Shown here piece after piece: positions 49,358-62,254 of a stretch of 64,000 nt of DNA. Within the stretch, counting starts at the first letter, position 1. The number at the start of each line of letters is the position of its first letter. This DNA is from Cyathus striatus (lineage: Eukaryota > Basidiomycota > Agaricomycetes > Agaricales > Nidulariaceae), in contig JAOVFP010000011.1 of the NCBI GenBank assembly GCA_025738555.1, forward strand, positions 3,038,001 to 3,102,000, written 5' to 3'. The notes under the pieces were generated by a model that was not told the DNA's origin, did no database searches, and worked only from the letters and a program-made list of their open reading frames with translations. The position numbers were made by a program, and so were the translations under genes.

Positions 49358-50693
49358 CAGGCTCCTAAAACCAGCACTCTCATATCTCACAACAACCTCC
49401 TTAGGTAAACAAGGGCAAATATTTGCTTAAGGCAAATAAACCTAAGGAGGTTGTGCTCAATAGAGTGGCTGGCATAAGTGGTCACCAAAGTTTCCCTGTG
49501 GACCCTTTCCATCAACAGGGAAATCAACGGCGGGGCATGCCGCATTCCCACCTCATACCTATGTACTCGTGCTCATGAACACCAATTATCTACAATTATT
49601 TGAGCCTCATACTCTCCGTGTACTTATTCTCAAACGCACAAATAATTTAATTTTGGTCTTTCTTTGTTGATTGCAGTAATAGTATTTGTATTATGAATTA
49701 ATAAAATATACTGGATGTGTCGAAATTACCAGCCTACATATACTTATATGAATTGAAGTGAAAGATAAAAAATAAAGCAGGTACTGTTGGATATGCAAAC
49801 GCCTCCAAGTTCGACTCGCGCTCCCGTTTTTCATTAGACCACGCCCGCTTATATTCACTCAGCAACCACCACCTCGCCACCAAGGTCATATGATCATCAC
49901 ACAGCAAGGTAATATATTGTATATATTGTATCTCTCTATGTTTCACTATACTGCCCTGTGTTTTATTCTAATACTTTATTATCTTGTACTGTTGCTGCGC
50001 TGCACAGCACACTCTGTGCCACACACATTCCCTCATATGTAGTTTACTCCTTTATCTAGGAGTAAAGGACTCATAATGTATATAAGCCTATGTACTTTAG
50101 CTAGTACACCTCAGCAATTGTTCACGACACTGAGGTGAGTTTCTTACTTGTACATACTGAATCATTTACTTACAATTACCTAGTTAATTACTCTAAGTTT
50201 TCTTCAGGTACTACAGTGTGTACTCCACAGACAGTTAAACAACAGCCAAATAAGTGAATGCCGGTTAGCTGAAAGGCTCAGGCCTCAGGCTTCAAAGCTT
50301 CATATACATACTGTATTTAAAAGGTAAGTACTTTCATCAGTCACACTTGTAAGTCTATGAAAGGCAAGTACTTACTGCAGTCAACAAAGAAAGACCAAAA
50401 TTAAATTATTTGTGCGTTTGAGAATAAGTACACGGAGAGTATGAGGCTCAAATAATTGTAGATAATTGGTGTTCATGAGCGCGAGTACATAGGTATGAGG
50501 TGGGAATGCGGCGTGCCCTGCCGTCGATTTCCCTGTTGATGGAAAGGGTCCGCGGGGAAACTTCGGTGACCACTTATGCCAGCCGCTCTATCGAGCACAA
50601 CCTCCTTAGGTTTATTTGCCTTAAGCAAATATTTGCCCTTGTTTACCTAAGGAGGTTGTTGCGAGATACGAGAGTGCTGGTTTTAGGAGCCTG
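49358..50693. mobile_element. MULE-like non-autonomous element
   Basis: A perfect 9-bp target duplication ATACTAATC (49349-49357 and 50694-50702) and TIRs of >300 bp beginning CAGGCTCCTAAAACCAGCAC. Long TIRs with a 9-bp duplication are typical of Mutator-like elements. Inside each TIR there is a further perfect hairpin (AACCTCCTTAGGT ... ACCTAAGGAGGTT). The middle (~49700-50360) is non-coding. It inserted directly beside the right end of the hAT relic. Confidence 0.8.
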
Positions 50694-50936
50694 ATACTAA
50701 TCTAAAGAAATTCATCAAAAATCTTGAGGTAGTGGGCCCTGCCGCTTGCCGGCCTTATTCCTTTATTTCAAAGCTGGATCCATAATCACTTTATCAGTCA
50801 AGAGCCAAGCAAGGTTTGTCTTGACAAGGTCGGTGCTTCACGAGTTAAGAAAACAAAATGAAAAAAGAACATATATGTACATATGTAAAAACAGTACATA
50901 TGCATCCAAGTATTCCAAAAATTCCACCACAGGGAA

Positions 50937-53541
50937 CTAAAATGGATATCCACCTTTCCTCCCACCACCACTAAACCCACCACCAGCGCCGCCGGTCGAG
51001 AAACCAAATCCTCCCCCGCCACCGCCACCATGGAACTGAGCAAACAGCTCCGCAAGATCGACATGGTTCATTCCGCCCATACCACCCATTCCTCCATCAT
51101 TCATACCATCCTCATCGTCGCCCATATCGTACCGCTCGCGCCGTTGTGGGTCGGAGAGGACGGCGTTGGCTTCAACGACAAGTTTGAATTTCTCCTCATC
51201 ACCACCCTGTGCGCAAGCGTAAGTCAAACAGCACGAAATGGTAGGAAAATGGAAAACAAACCTTATCAGGATGACGCCCCAAACCCCCCCCCCCCCCCCC
51301 ACACGCCCCCCTAATATCAAGCTCCGTCGCATCACGACTCACACCCAAAATCTTGTAATAGTCCTTCGTCTTGCTCCTCTTCTGCGCCGCTTCAGCCTTC
51401 TTCAACTCCGTCTTCACAGCCTTCCTGTCCGCGTCCGAGGAAGCGTTTTCGATTGCTGACTTGAAATCGGCTATTGACGCGTCATACTTCTCGAGGTGGA
51501 GATAGATACGGGCACGCGTGCGGAGGGCTTTGAAGGACTTGGGAAGGAGATTCAGGGAGGCGGAGGTGTCTGCTAGAGCGGACTCATATTGTTCCATCTG
51601 TGCCATGCGATCAGTACACGTCACGCTCAGGAAGTGGGGAGGCAGACCTTGAGCAAAGTGGTAGCCCTGTTGCTCAACAGCACCCCTCGAATCTCACCAC
51701 CCTTCCCCTCCTCCTCCTTTTCCCCAACCCGCTCGATTGCTTCAGAGTACAACTTCACAGCCTCCTCCCACTTGGCGCCCTTGAACGCAACATTACCCTC
51801 CTCCTTCAGCCTCTCAACGTCTTTCACGCGCTTGCGCAGCTGCTGTGCGGGGACGTGTCCAGGGTCGAAACGAAGAGCAGACGCGAGGTGCTGTAGTGAC
51901 TGAGGAAGTTTGTTCGTTAAAAAGAGTACGAGACCACGGAGAGTGAGAGTATCCGGTGATGTCGGTGCCAGACGCAATGCATCGCTGAAGACGAACAAAC
52001 GATAAGTCCCAGCCCCACGAGTGGAAGAAATGAAACATACTTAACAGCCATCCAAGCACCATCCCAATTCCCCCTCGCAAGCTCCAACTCAACCTTCCAA
52101 ACTCTCCACTCGGAAGGAACATCCCCACCCTCCGTCTCAATCACCTGCAAGCACTTATCCAAGCTCAACCTCGCCATACCCCACTCCCTCCTCTCCCTCG
52201 AATCCTGGAAGTTCCGTACATGCGATTCAAGGCTCTTCACCTTCTGTTCCAACTGCTTCGCCTGTGCGTTTGTGGGTTCCAAAGAGGATAACGTGCGAAG
52301 GGCAGAGGGAGAGGCGGTAGTTTCGCCGAGGGCCAAGTGGCATTTTTCTAGCCGCAAAAGGGTTTTAGCGTTTGACGGTGCGATGATGAGGGCAGCTTTG
52401 CAGTCTTGGATTGCGGCGCGGAAGCGTTTGAGGGAGATCTGGGCGGCGGCTCGGTTGTTTATGAAGGAGATTTCAGTTGGGTTGAGGTCTGCGGAGCGGA
52501 GGTGGTTAGTAAGATCGATTGAAGACGAAGGATGAGACTAAAGGGCAGTAGAAAGGCGAAAGAGCACGCTATACAAAAAACCCGTTGCGGGCTATAGAGG
52601 TAGATAAATTGTGCGATGAAACTCTGCCTGCTGCACCAAGAGCTCAATGCCGATATAGGACTTCTAGACGGAGCCCGCAGGGAAAACTGCAACAGAAACA
52701 GGATCTTCCACGTAACGTACTCCGCTGACTCGGACCAATTAAGCAGAAAAGCACGATGAGGGTGTGGAGGATCACCGTGCGTATGGCGGGCACTACCGAT
52801 ACCCCCAAACGAAATTCCACGTGTCTCCAACAGCGTAACCAGAAAGAGGCCAGCACAACCCGCTGACCCGCAGTGCCGCATCCATCGCCGAGTAAGGCTC
52901 TGCTACTCTGCAGACACTAGAAAGAGCATACGACCCCGTAATACAAAATGCAGTGACAGCGAGTGGTGTCACTGGAGAACATCAACCACTGTCATGCAGC
53001 TCATAGAGTAATCAACAGAAGATCTTGTCACATAACTGCAATATGCTGTTTGGCTCCTCTCTGCAGGTCAAGGAGGGCGTCCCGTCGCCTCTGCGTAAGC
53101 ACAACAGCCTACACCGCAAACACATCAGAGCAACGAGCCAGTGGTAAATGAAATCGCAAATGAAGCAAGCCATCCACCAGCATCGCCAGAACCTGTACAC
53201 CCCACCAGCTGCATCCATCGTCGCACAACTGCTCGATCATTCAAGGCCGCGAACAGCGCTAACGTGAAAAACGATGCCTCTACCCCACCACCGATGACCA
53301 TTACAGAAAACTTAACCATCACAACTCACCGATAACCTTAGAATACAAATCCACAGCCTCTCCATACCTCCCTGCCTTGAAAGCGACATTTCCCTGCTCC
53401 TTGATCAAATCGGCCTGCTTCGCCTTATCTTCCGGCGTTTGCGGCTGCTCCACATGCACAAGCGAAGCAGGTGTCGAAGCAGGTGCTGAGACAGGCGACG
53501 AAGTGCCATTCGTCGTCGGCTGTGGCGTAGGCTTCGACGAT
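50937..53541 (-). CDS. TPR-DnaJ co-chaperone (DNAJC7/TPR2-like)
   Basis: Exons on the minus strand: 53541-53330, 52488-52041, 51984-51648, 51597-51262, 51206-50937. All junctions are GT-AG in phase, with introns of 841, 56, 50 and 55 nt. TPR helices are visible at KEQGNVAFKAGRYGEAVDLYSK, FINNRAAAQISLKRFRAAIQ, KEEGNVAFKGAKWEEAVKLY, SNRATTLL and SALADTSASL...KALRTRARIYL. A J-domain follows (KDYYKILGVSRDAT ... HPDK), then a Gly/Met-rich tail ending in GYPF. By family such proteins move clients between Hsp70 and Hsp90. Oddities: helix II of the J-domain is replaced by a poly-Gly run, and the 841-nt intron is far longer than the others. The N-terminus is not resolved: upstream sequence to ~53745 has QAAAAKKRASAVQ and DWVSPEIVGQN in different frames, so a frameshift or another intron lies there. 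Confidence 0.85.
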
Positions 53542-53900
53542 CTATCACAATAAAACGCAGAAAATCAGCAAGTCAAGTCAAAAAAGCGTAGAAAAAGACA
53601 GATATCACACTCACCCAGCCTCTTGTCCATTCACCCCCTCAGTGCTCCTATTGGGAGACGCATTCTGACCAACAATTTCGGGAGAAACCCAGTCGCCACT
53701 GGTTGAGCCTGAACAGCACTAGCTCTCTTCTTTGCAGCGGCGGCCTGCGATTTTCCTTTTTTTAAGGGCTATGTCCTCGAATGAGCGCTTCGTTTTGTTG
53801 GTGGGTTTTGCGTAGAAATGCCGGGTGTCCAGGTCTTGGGCGAGTACAAAGTCTAGAAATGGAGAGAGGGAGAGGAAGAGAGTGAATCCGTCCACGGTGG
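53330..53900 (-). other. Upstream exons of the DnaJ gene or a fused remnant
   Basis: An intron-like block (GTGAGTGTGATATC ... TTGTGATAG, ~53610-53542) precedes the first firm exon. Upstream lies a frame with GSTSGDWVSPEIVGQNASP. Further upstream, after a TTTCTAG acceptor, is DFVLAQDLDTRHFYAKPTNK then RSFEDIALKKRKIAG. The last piece looks coding but belongs to no family I recognise. It could be the first exon or another gene's remnant. Confidence 0.35.
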
Positions 53901-54037
53901 ACGGGACGCGCGAGCTCTTGCAGAGGAATGGCTAAGGAGTATAGTCGATATGATCAGTACTTAGTGCTTCGTCGAGTGAGGTTACTACATGCCACATGGC
54001 CTTGTAATTGGGTGTCGACAGCATGGAGGATGAGTGT

Positions 54038-54310
54038 ACTTAGTTGGGAGTAGCCAAGCCAGATGCACGACATGGTGATCATGAGAGAGAAGCGTTGTCG
54101 GATTCGGCATTGGGGTACGCGGAACCAGAACTCGATTACGTACTCGGACCAAGTATCGACTTACATAAGCGATACAACAGTCAGTCAACTCCAGTGCAAA
54201 TGACCGGGACTCCCTACGTGAGTGCAATTGTGCCGTCCATCCCCCCGACCTACTGACTTTGCAATAGGCGTTCAAGTCACCTGCTTCTCCGGAACAGCCT
54301 CAGATACCAG
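54038..54310 (+). other. Possible exon pair of an unidentified gene
   Basis: The frame DSALGYAEPELDYVLGPSID...QMTGTPY runs to a donor at ~54217, and a ~49-nt intron ending in TTGCAATAG leads into AFKSPASPEQPQIPEY. The splice sites are good and the composition looks coding. No start, end or family was found, so it may be a remnant. Confidence 0.35.
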
Positions 54311-54319
54311 AATATAGCA

Positions 54320-55010
54320 CAGAGAAGACGCTTGCCAACTCTCTTGTCCTCAGCTCAAAATCCCGCGATCCCTAATTGCCTCCCCCTCTACAGCCTGTCG
54401 TCCTCGAAGCTTGACGCGTGCATTCCAACTTTCATGGGAGCGAGGGAAGGAGAGGGGGACATTCACAGACTCGGTTTGAGTGCGGGGGGTTGTGGGTCGA
54501 GGATTGAGATATAGTTCGGAGGTCTAGTAAGTTCTTATTCTTTCCCTTCCATGTTCACGCTCTGTTGGTGCCCGCAAAGCTGACATGACTTCGCAGTGAC
54601 ACACTATTTCTAGTACCAACATCTCCCTCAATCCTTCGCAGGTTCTCTTCGTAACGACAAACTCTCACAGTCCTTGCAACACCTAACCTCCGCTCTGCTT
54701 TGGCCCTCGGCAGTCGCATCTCAACAGCTGCGCAAGCGCGCGAAAGACGTGGAGAGGCTTGACGACGAGAGTTACACGGCTTTCAAAAACATCATGCAGG
54801 AGGAGTTACAACCTGACGCGCTGACGAGGGTCGGGGTTAAGGAAAGGGTGGTGATATTAGAGCGGTCTTATTGGGTACCAGGGCTACTACGTTGGTTCAG
54901 GTTGGCCTTTTCTTGCTTTCGCTCTTGTGATGTGCTGATGGTGCGGGACTGGTGTAGACGCAGTAACGCGCTTTTGCTCTCTTCAATATCAACCAAATTT
55001 GCAAAAAGGC
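54320..55010 (+). pseudogene. Second decayed TPR/DnaJ copy
   Basis: Matches in order: KTLANSLVLSS (~54328), FMGAREGEG (~54431), an intron-like gap ending CTTCGCAG (~54597), DTLFLVPTSPS then LSQSLQHLTSALLWPSAVASQQLRKRAKDVERL (54598-54765), and a diverged stretch to ~54860. It is in opposite orientation to the gene at 50937-53541. Frames change and stops interrupt, so it is a relic. Confidence 0.65.
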
Positions 55011-58000
55011 ACGCAAATGAGGCACTTTCGCCTGTATCCCCACCTAATCCGACACATCCTTCACCCATCGCTCTGACCCGCCTCCCCTTGCTTTCATCCT
55101 CCTCTGGTATCAAGTCAACGCATTCTCCCGCTCTCCAACGATCCCGTAACTCATGGCTTGATGGTTATACGCCTGATAACCCTGAGGCTGCGACACAGTG
55201 TACGCTAGCGAAAGGGATGTTCCCGCCGTCCGCAGTCAAGCGGAATAGGGTTGCGTACCTTATGTTCGGAGCGCGTCGTCTTTTCAACGCGGGTTCATAC
55301 TCTCAGGTCGTACTCTGACAATACATGACGTTGTATCTCCAGGTTTCTGGCAGCTCAGTGGGTGGAGTCGGCTTTGGAGTGCCCAGTGAATACTACGAAT
55401 CTTGCTGGGTCCCAGGAGACTTGACGCGGTAGGGATGGAGGGTTTCCGGCCACATAACACGATTATGGGAGTTATATCAGCGGATACTCTATTTTCGAGC
55501 GTACAGCACTGGCTACACAATCCTGCGCTGGATACTTCCTCACTTGTCCACGACATCTCTTCCTGTTCCGTACCCGGTCGGTATACCGTTCCCCACCAGC
55601 CCTCCTCTCACCAAATCCAGTACTTTCGCATAGCTCTCAGCTGGCCTTTTCTATAGCATCGTGGGTTTGAACCGCCAACATTGTCTAACGCCATCATCAT
55701 TCAAGGCCCGACTCTTGCGCTAGCGACTCAACATGTGAGCAACGGCGCTTGGAGTACGCTTAGTTTCGTGGAACGGGGTTATTTCGTCTCCATGTTAACG
55801 GCTCGCCTGACGTCTGACATCTGCAATGCTGACGCCCACTCTCTCGGCCATCCTCTGCCTGCTCACTAAACCTCTGCGTGGTACCCGTTCCCCTCGTCGG
55901 GTCCCGGGGCGGCGGTTTATACCCATAAACGAGCGCTCGTTCGAGGATGTGGCTATTTGGAAGGGAAATTGCGGGCTGCCGCTGCGAAGAAGCTGGTGCT
56001 ACGTCTCAGGCCAGTCTCAGGCTCAAGCAATAGCGACCAAGGTTTCGCTCGATTGTTCATCATAATGTTAACTCCCCAGTGCTGAAATCTCAAAAAGCAC
56101 AGAGAAAGTGACCGGTGGGCCTGATGTTGAGTGAGTATTATCGCTCTATCTTTCTTTCCTTTCGACTCAGTGATTTGGCTTGCGCTACTACTACTTAGAT
56201 CGTCGAGGCCCGCACTACGACCAACAACGAACAGCGCTTCATCGCCCACATCTGACCCGCTTAGCCAGCGTAGGAGGAGCAGCTGCAGACACCGGAAGAT
56301 ACGATGTAGCAAGGTGATTTGATCATGGAGCAGGGGGGACGTAACTTTTAGTACTGGGCAAGGTGTTAACTCGCATTCAAATGCCGCAGTGAGTTACGCT
56401 TCTTAATCTCCTTTGTGAAGGATGGCGGCGGGGTGGTGTCTTCTTTTCGATTGAGAGTGGCGACACGTTTTCTTTGGTTTTGAGGGCGACGTGTAGTTTT
56501 CTTCTCGGTGGTGGTGGGACAATATGGGTCGCGAGCACTCTATATGATCTCTGCTTTCAGCGTGGTCAACGGGTGTTTGTGGAGATCTGGGCAACCTCGT
56601 GCTTCACATAGTGCAATACCTTCTCCGAAGAGAGCAAATCGCGGCCATCCCCTTTCTTCTCGGCTCAAGCCATTCTTTTGCGACCAGGCTTATGCACCTT
56701 TCATTCACGCTCCTCTCGTTCTCTTCTAGTCCTCTGGCGGCGTGGTTATCTCGGGAGCTCCCCGATGGGTTGGTGCACTCGGCTGGTGGTGCGAGACAGT
56801 TCGCCCTTTGTCTATTAGATCTCCGTGCAGAATCCTTGTCGTTGTCTTGCGGTTCAGGTAACACCTCTTGCTGCCTTCTTTTCTCACTCCGAAGGAGATG
56901 GTCGTGGTGGTGCTCCTTGAGCTCCCTCGACCGGTAGTGTGACCCAAGCTGCCGTAGAGGGTCACGGAATACATCTCCGTAGAGGAGGTAGTTGAAGATA
57001 GAGTTATTTTTATGACGGTTTTCGTACGCCGTTCAGAAAGCTATTTCTGTTGGACGATATCTAACTTCCTTGGGCAATATGCGAGCCTCGGGACGCTCGC
57101 TCACTTTGCATCGCATTGATTTGCTTGGAACTCGATTGAGATGGCCTTTCTATTGTTGTTTTACGCCTTTTATCGCTTTACAGAGTACTTGAAGCATCCT
57201 CCGTTGGAGGTAGTGATGGTCATACATGTGGGAAGAAAGGCGGGTACCCCTTTCCATGTGTACATGTATGTTCAATCTTTATACCAATTTCCACCCTTGT
57301 TGCGTTTGCGTACATTCTGTGGTACATTTGTATAAAGTACATATTGAGTAGGTAACATCAACGATTTGTTACATGTTTCGTGTAAGACAAGAGAAATGAC
57401 AATGTACCAGGACAATGTTGAAGGGCAGAGGTATTGGGCTCCATGGTAGTATAAGAAAAATGCAGGAGGCTCGTAGGCAGTGCGCTACCTTGTAAAGTCG
57501 AAAAGATACGCGCGAGATCGATGACAACCCCGAAGGTAAGACATAAACTGAGAACGATCGTGTAGTATTCTCACAACGCGATAAGTAGAGAAAGGAGGAA
57601 GCGAAACAACATCAAGCCACACAACTCACGAGCGACTATTAGTAGAGGGGAAATGCACCCCTCATACTACAGCTGAGTGATATAGGACTCTACTGGATTA
57701 CCAGGCAGAGAAAAAGCACAGCGACGAGGAGGCTCTCAGAAGTGGGGGCAAAGAACGTGGTGGAGTCCTCCAGCATGACTCGCCTCCTCCAAAAGATGTT
57801 GTAATGCGGTATGGGATCGCAAAGACACAACTCCTCCTTCCTCACGGCCTATAACAGCAGCTTCTCGTAAGCTGAAAAGGCTTCCGGCAGTGTGCGCATA
57901 TACAGCGTAGAGAAGGTAATGGGACAAAAGACTGACTGCACCATCCACGTGTTGCATTAGCGTAACCCATCGCATTCGTCAACGGGAACGCAGGACGATA

Positions 58001-58960
58001 GCCTCTGCAAACTCGCTCGCGACGATGATTTAGAAGTCGATGAGGATCTAGTATATACGTTTACCTTGAAGACGAAGAGCATCGGAGTGCGCGCTAGCGC
58101 ACGATGCATGGCCCGTATCTCAGAGAGATGTAAACCATGAAGATGGCAAGGCTTCCTAGACGTGAAGCAGAATCGAAAGGAGAACGAAGGGCCTTAGCAC
58201 CACGAGCTAGGAATAGGCACGCCGGGGAGCCTACAAGATCATAACCACTCGCCGACAACGATAGAATGGATTAGAAACAATTGATGAGGTAAGACCCTAC
58301 AGGCTACAGGGGTAAGGCCACGGAATGAACAGCATAATCGAAACGCAGACAAGGCCCAGCATAACTGGCTGCCAATCCAACCCAATGGTAGCTCGGCGAA
58401 AATCATACCACCCGCCGGCAACAAAGGACAGGGGGAAAGAGATATAGAAGATGCCGGGTGCATGCACTAAGGCCGTTGGCAAGGCGTGCACAGCTTGTGA
58501 AGAGAATGGTCAGCTACGATCTGCTCTCCAATGCCCGGGCACCACTCCCAGCGTCCGTAAAAAGCGGCCATCCAGATACCATCCTCGCAGGCAATACTGT
58601 AAAATCTATATATTATCTACGGTAGTTTACAATACATTGCAATGTATGGCTGTTGTAAATTACCGTAGGTTACCAGATAGGAAGGGCTGATTCTCACGTC
58701 TCTAAGGAAGTTGATACATGAGGCAGTTCATGGCAACCTGCATCCCGCCATCAACCCGCCATCAACTTCCAATACCATGCCTTATATTGCGGCCTGCTTC
58801 TTCCATTTAATCAATCATCTCAATTAAATTAATTAATAGAAGAAGTCACATTACGATATCAATCTAAACCTTCGCGCACTGGCTAATGGCCACAACCATC
58901 CGCATAAATACAGGTTCCTTGGGCATTATTACAAGGAAATGTACATCAAAATATTCATTT
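55011..58960. other. No gene recognised
   Basis: GC-balanced sequence with many open frames of 60-120 codons on both strands but none with a domain, repeat or splice-supported continuation that I can defend. It may hold eroded genes, since composition and CpG content resemble the DnaJ region. A short palindrome (CTACGGTAGTTTACAATACA ... TGTAAATTACCGTAG) lies near 58620-58670. Confidence 0.35.
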
Positions 58961-60480
58961 TAACCAATTCTGACTATGTACTGCCTCTAATATATATATA
59001 TATGTAATTGGTTTAGAATACTTACTAGTACATTTTGTTTTTGTTTTTATTTCGTAAAAGATCACTTTTGTGGAAAACCAGGTGCAGAATCTGATTATAG
59101 GCTTATATGTAAGCCAAATATGCATAATGAAGCACAAACTCCTTAATATTTGAAGCTTATAAATGTATACAAATGTCTTTTTTAAGTAAATTGGACATCA
59201 TCCAGTCATATGAATTATTGCAATCTAAAGGTACAGTTAGTTGAATTCTAAAGGCTTGTACTTTTTCGTCAGACCAAAACTAAAAGTTGTGGAAAACTGG
59301 ATCAGTAACAGCACTTCTATTATTATATCATACAGTAGAAATATGATTCATTGAATTTATGTCACATTTCTCGGGAGGATAGCACTGAATTGCTATTTTC
59401 ATTTATTTCCTAAATCTCCATATGTTACGGCGGCATCGGTACGATCATACGATGTGAAAGGATTATGTAATCACGCTTTTCGGATCGTGACGCCAACCCG
59501 ACGCAGCACGTTTTCGGGCATATTAAAGCACCTCGCGCTGACTCCGCGGACGTTTTGGATCGAGATGGACAGGTTGCGTGCATGGGTGTTCACATTGTGC
59601 AGCTATAATGTATATTTTTTAAATAGGAAAAGAATATGAAAATATACACTAGAAATATGACGTGAAAGTGGCTTGCTCAGCTTTGATGAGGTAGAGATAT
59701 ATTTATGGAAATTACGGAAATGCGGAAAACATATAAAAACATATAAAAAACATAAAGGAGAACATAAAGAAAACATGAAATATGATATTTGATGCATAAT
59801 GCATCAAAAGATGCAGAAAAGAAGCGGATCGCAACACACAATTCATTAATGTCGACATGAAACACTTTGAAACACTCCGACATCATACCTCCGCGGTGAA
59901 ACAAAGTCATACATCGTAAGTATCTGAATTTGGAAGTGTCGGTATTACCAATCCCGCCGTCGCGCTCAATAAGTGACGATGAGATCTATAGCAGTATTAT
60001 AGTATATACACCCTAGATGTCAGTTATATTAGCCCAAAGTTATAATTGCATTACATTATCTAGTATTACTTTTCGTCTTGTAATTTACCGTGTCCATACA
60101 TCACGTTCGAGTTCTAATTACCGTACATAATATATTACATCTACGCCATCAGGTGATCCTCGAAGGACACGATTGCTCGATGAAGCCCGCAGAGATATGA
60201 GGAAGAAAGATGTAGAGCTGATGCATATGAAGCATATACCTTGTCGTACAGAACGCCGAAAGGTTCTCGTATATGACAAGTGTTTTTGAATGCAGTACGC
60301 AAAGCTAGCATACACGAGCGAGAACGGAACTCGAACCAGCGTAATCCCTACCAAACATGCATCAGTAGGGCATTCAAAATACCATACCACACCCGCAACG
60401 GACAGTAGAAAAAGAAGAAAATTGAGCAGGCGTAGTAAGCCATCTACAGCACAGAATGGCACCACACCCCGTCCAAACCC
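58961..60480. other. No gene recognised
   Basis: AT-rich, with a TA microsatellite near 58990. The plus-strand stretch 60140-60480 (RLLDEARRDMRKKDVELMHMK ... SRKRRKLSRRS) looks mildly coding but has a stop and no family. Confidence 0.35.
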
Positions 60481-60570
60481 GTAAAGAAGAATCAACCCAC
60501 CGATTACCCCAGAATATACCCAGTAACCTCCCCAGCCTCCCTGCATGGAGAGTAACACTCCCGCTCCTTA
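60481..60570 (-). pseudogene. Fragment of DnaJ-gene first TPR exon
   Basis: The minus-strand frame GAGVLLSMQGGWGGYWVYSGVIG aligns base for base with GNVAFKAGRYGEAVDLYSKVIG of the intact exon, including its donor end. Most informative codons are mutated. Confidence 0.55.
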
Positions 60571-60629
60571 GCACGATACTCTGCAGTGACAAACCACGTT
60601 CCCGAATTCCTTAATGCTCCTTGGACTCT

Positions 60630-60900
60630 TCATAATGAATATATCGATGAACTCTTGCACTACTTCGACACCTCGCCTCCGCTTTTTTCGACCTGGGGTA
60701 TGTCGTTCATGGATGACCGATTAAGCGCGCGAAGACGCAGAGAGACATCAGGACAGTTGGTGGCGTGGCTTCAATCTCATCAAGCGGGAGGAGTTGTCAT
60801 TCGACGCGCGGGCGGGGGTTAGGGTACGAGGGGAGGAATGGTAATGAGGTTAGATCTGCGTTACTGAGTAACAAGGTTACTGCATTGCGTACGGTCAGTT
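60630..60900 (+). pseudogene. Fragment of DnaJ-gene TPR exon
   Basis: DNA similarity to 54640-54850 and the intact exon 51984-51648 (ACTCTTGCACTACTTCGACA; CGCGCGAAGACGCAGAGAG; final GGAATGGTAATGAGG). In one frame it ends GNEVRSALLSNKVTALRT, matching GGEIRGVLLSNRATTLLK. It lies opposite to the fragment just before it. Confidence 0.55.
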
Positions 60901-61192
60901 TATATTGCCTTCCCTTCTTGCCGTGGCTTCATCGAGCTCTCAAGACGTTGCTGGCTGTACCCGTGTGCGCTCTCTGTCTCTGGGCTTGTTGCTATTGTGC
61001 TGCAAAATTTGTAATGGCTGACATAGCCTCTATCGGAGGCTAGCTCGTCGTCAACTGCGTGCGTCTCACGTAGGCTTTGTCGAGCACTGGAGCGACACTG
61101 GTCCTGGTCTTGTTACTGAGACCAGGAACGTATACACCGATGTTGCTCCAGGTTCTCCATGAGGGCTCTTATTCACAATTGTTTCTAACATC

Positions 61193-62254
61193 AAGGTACA
61201 TATAGTCTCCGCTGAGAGGCTTGCGCAACGCAACGAAACAGTATCTCAGCCCCCGGAAAACACACTCTCGACACCAGCTGCAGATTCTATATAATAATAC
61301 ATGCAATATCAGTGTCGATATGAGCACTAATGAACAGTAAGAATTGTACATACCAGGAATGGATAAGATATCCATTGTAAGGTAATAAAGATTAGGAATT
61401 TGAGCTCAATGACCAAGCGGCTACACAAATTAAAGTTCTCGGGTGGCACTTGAAATAGGCGTCTAGTTCGTCAACAAGATGCTCTTTTCTAGAATAACGA
61501 GCGGTGAAATCAAATCTTGTGTTGGCAGAACTTGTACTTGCTTGTTCAGATGATGAGGCATTGCGCTATGCAGAAGTGGCTTGATACTTTCCGGCATAAA
61601 ACTGTTCAAAATGTGTATGTAGAAGTTGTTTTGCGAGCCGGGGGATAACGGAATGTACCATATAATATAAATATGCAGGATAATATTCTTCAGTTGCATA
61701 GAAAACGTAGATGATGATACAGGAGTCATTGTGAGCAATTGGAGAGAGTTGTGAGAGAGAGCACTTGAGCACCCGTGACCTCCAACCAAATACAATACTT
61801 TAGGATTACTGTCGAATACTTTGTATAATCCAATTTCAAGACCTCTTGATTGTATTATACAGCAAGAGTATACCGAATCCACCCAGAGTAAAACCGGAGA
61901 CAAATCTCAGACTCCAAGTTGATGAAAATGCGAAGATAAACCACGTTCATCGCTACCAAAGTCCACGTAACCGAGGTTTGAGCACGCCCTTCGATGACAA
62001 AGCGGGTATACTTAGAATGATATCTTATCTCAATAATCCATGTGCTGACACACTTAATCTCAGATAAGAATCTTAACATACCGTACGCCGTACCAGACTG
62101 TAATACGTCCGTAATAGTACGGGCACTATACGGGTGTAAACCGTACCGTAATGATACCATATTAATTTTACTTTGAAGCTCTTACGGGACGGTTACGGGA
62201 CCGTATATACGGCTACCGTACATCCGTACTATACGGGTACGGTGTACAGCCCTA
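61193..62254. mobile_element. Second hAT relic (same family as 42971-49349)
   Basis: The minus strand at 61193-61300 encodes AAGVESVFSGG*DTVSLRCASLSAET, the hAT C-terminal motif with a TGA where Arg is expected. The right end (62080-62254) has the TACGG-rich subterminal region and the tip GGTGTACAGCCCTA. The left tip is missing. The stretch 61463-61900 is related to 43900-44140. This copy is uninterrupted where the first one received the TA-flanked elements. Confidence 0.65.

Noticed and set aside
49920..50360. LTR-like TATA and TG...CA signals in the middle of the MULE-like element
   Set aside because: No paired repeat and no 5-bp duplication could be found.
60117..60558. 146-codon hydrophobic minus-strand frame
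   Set aside because: It starts inside a decayed DnaJ exon and the rest has no domain; the opposite strand looks equally coding.
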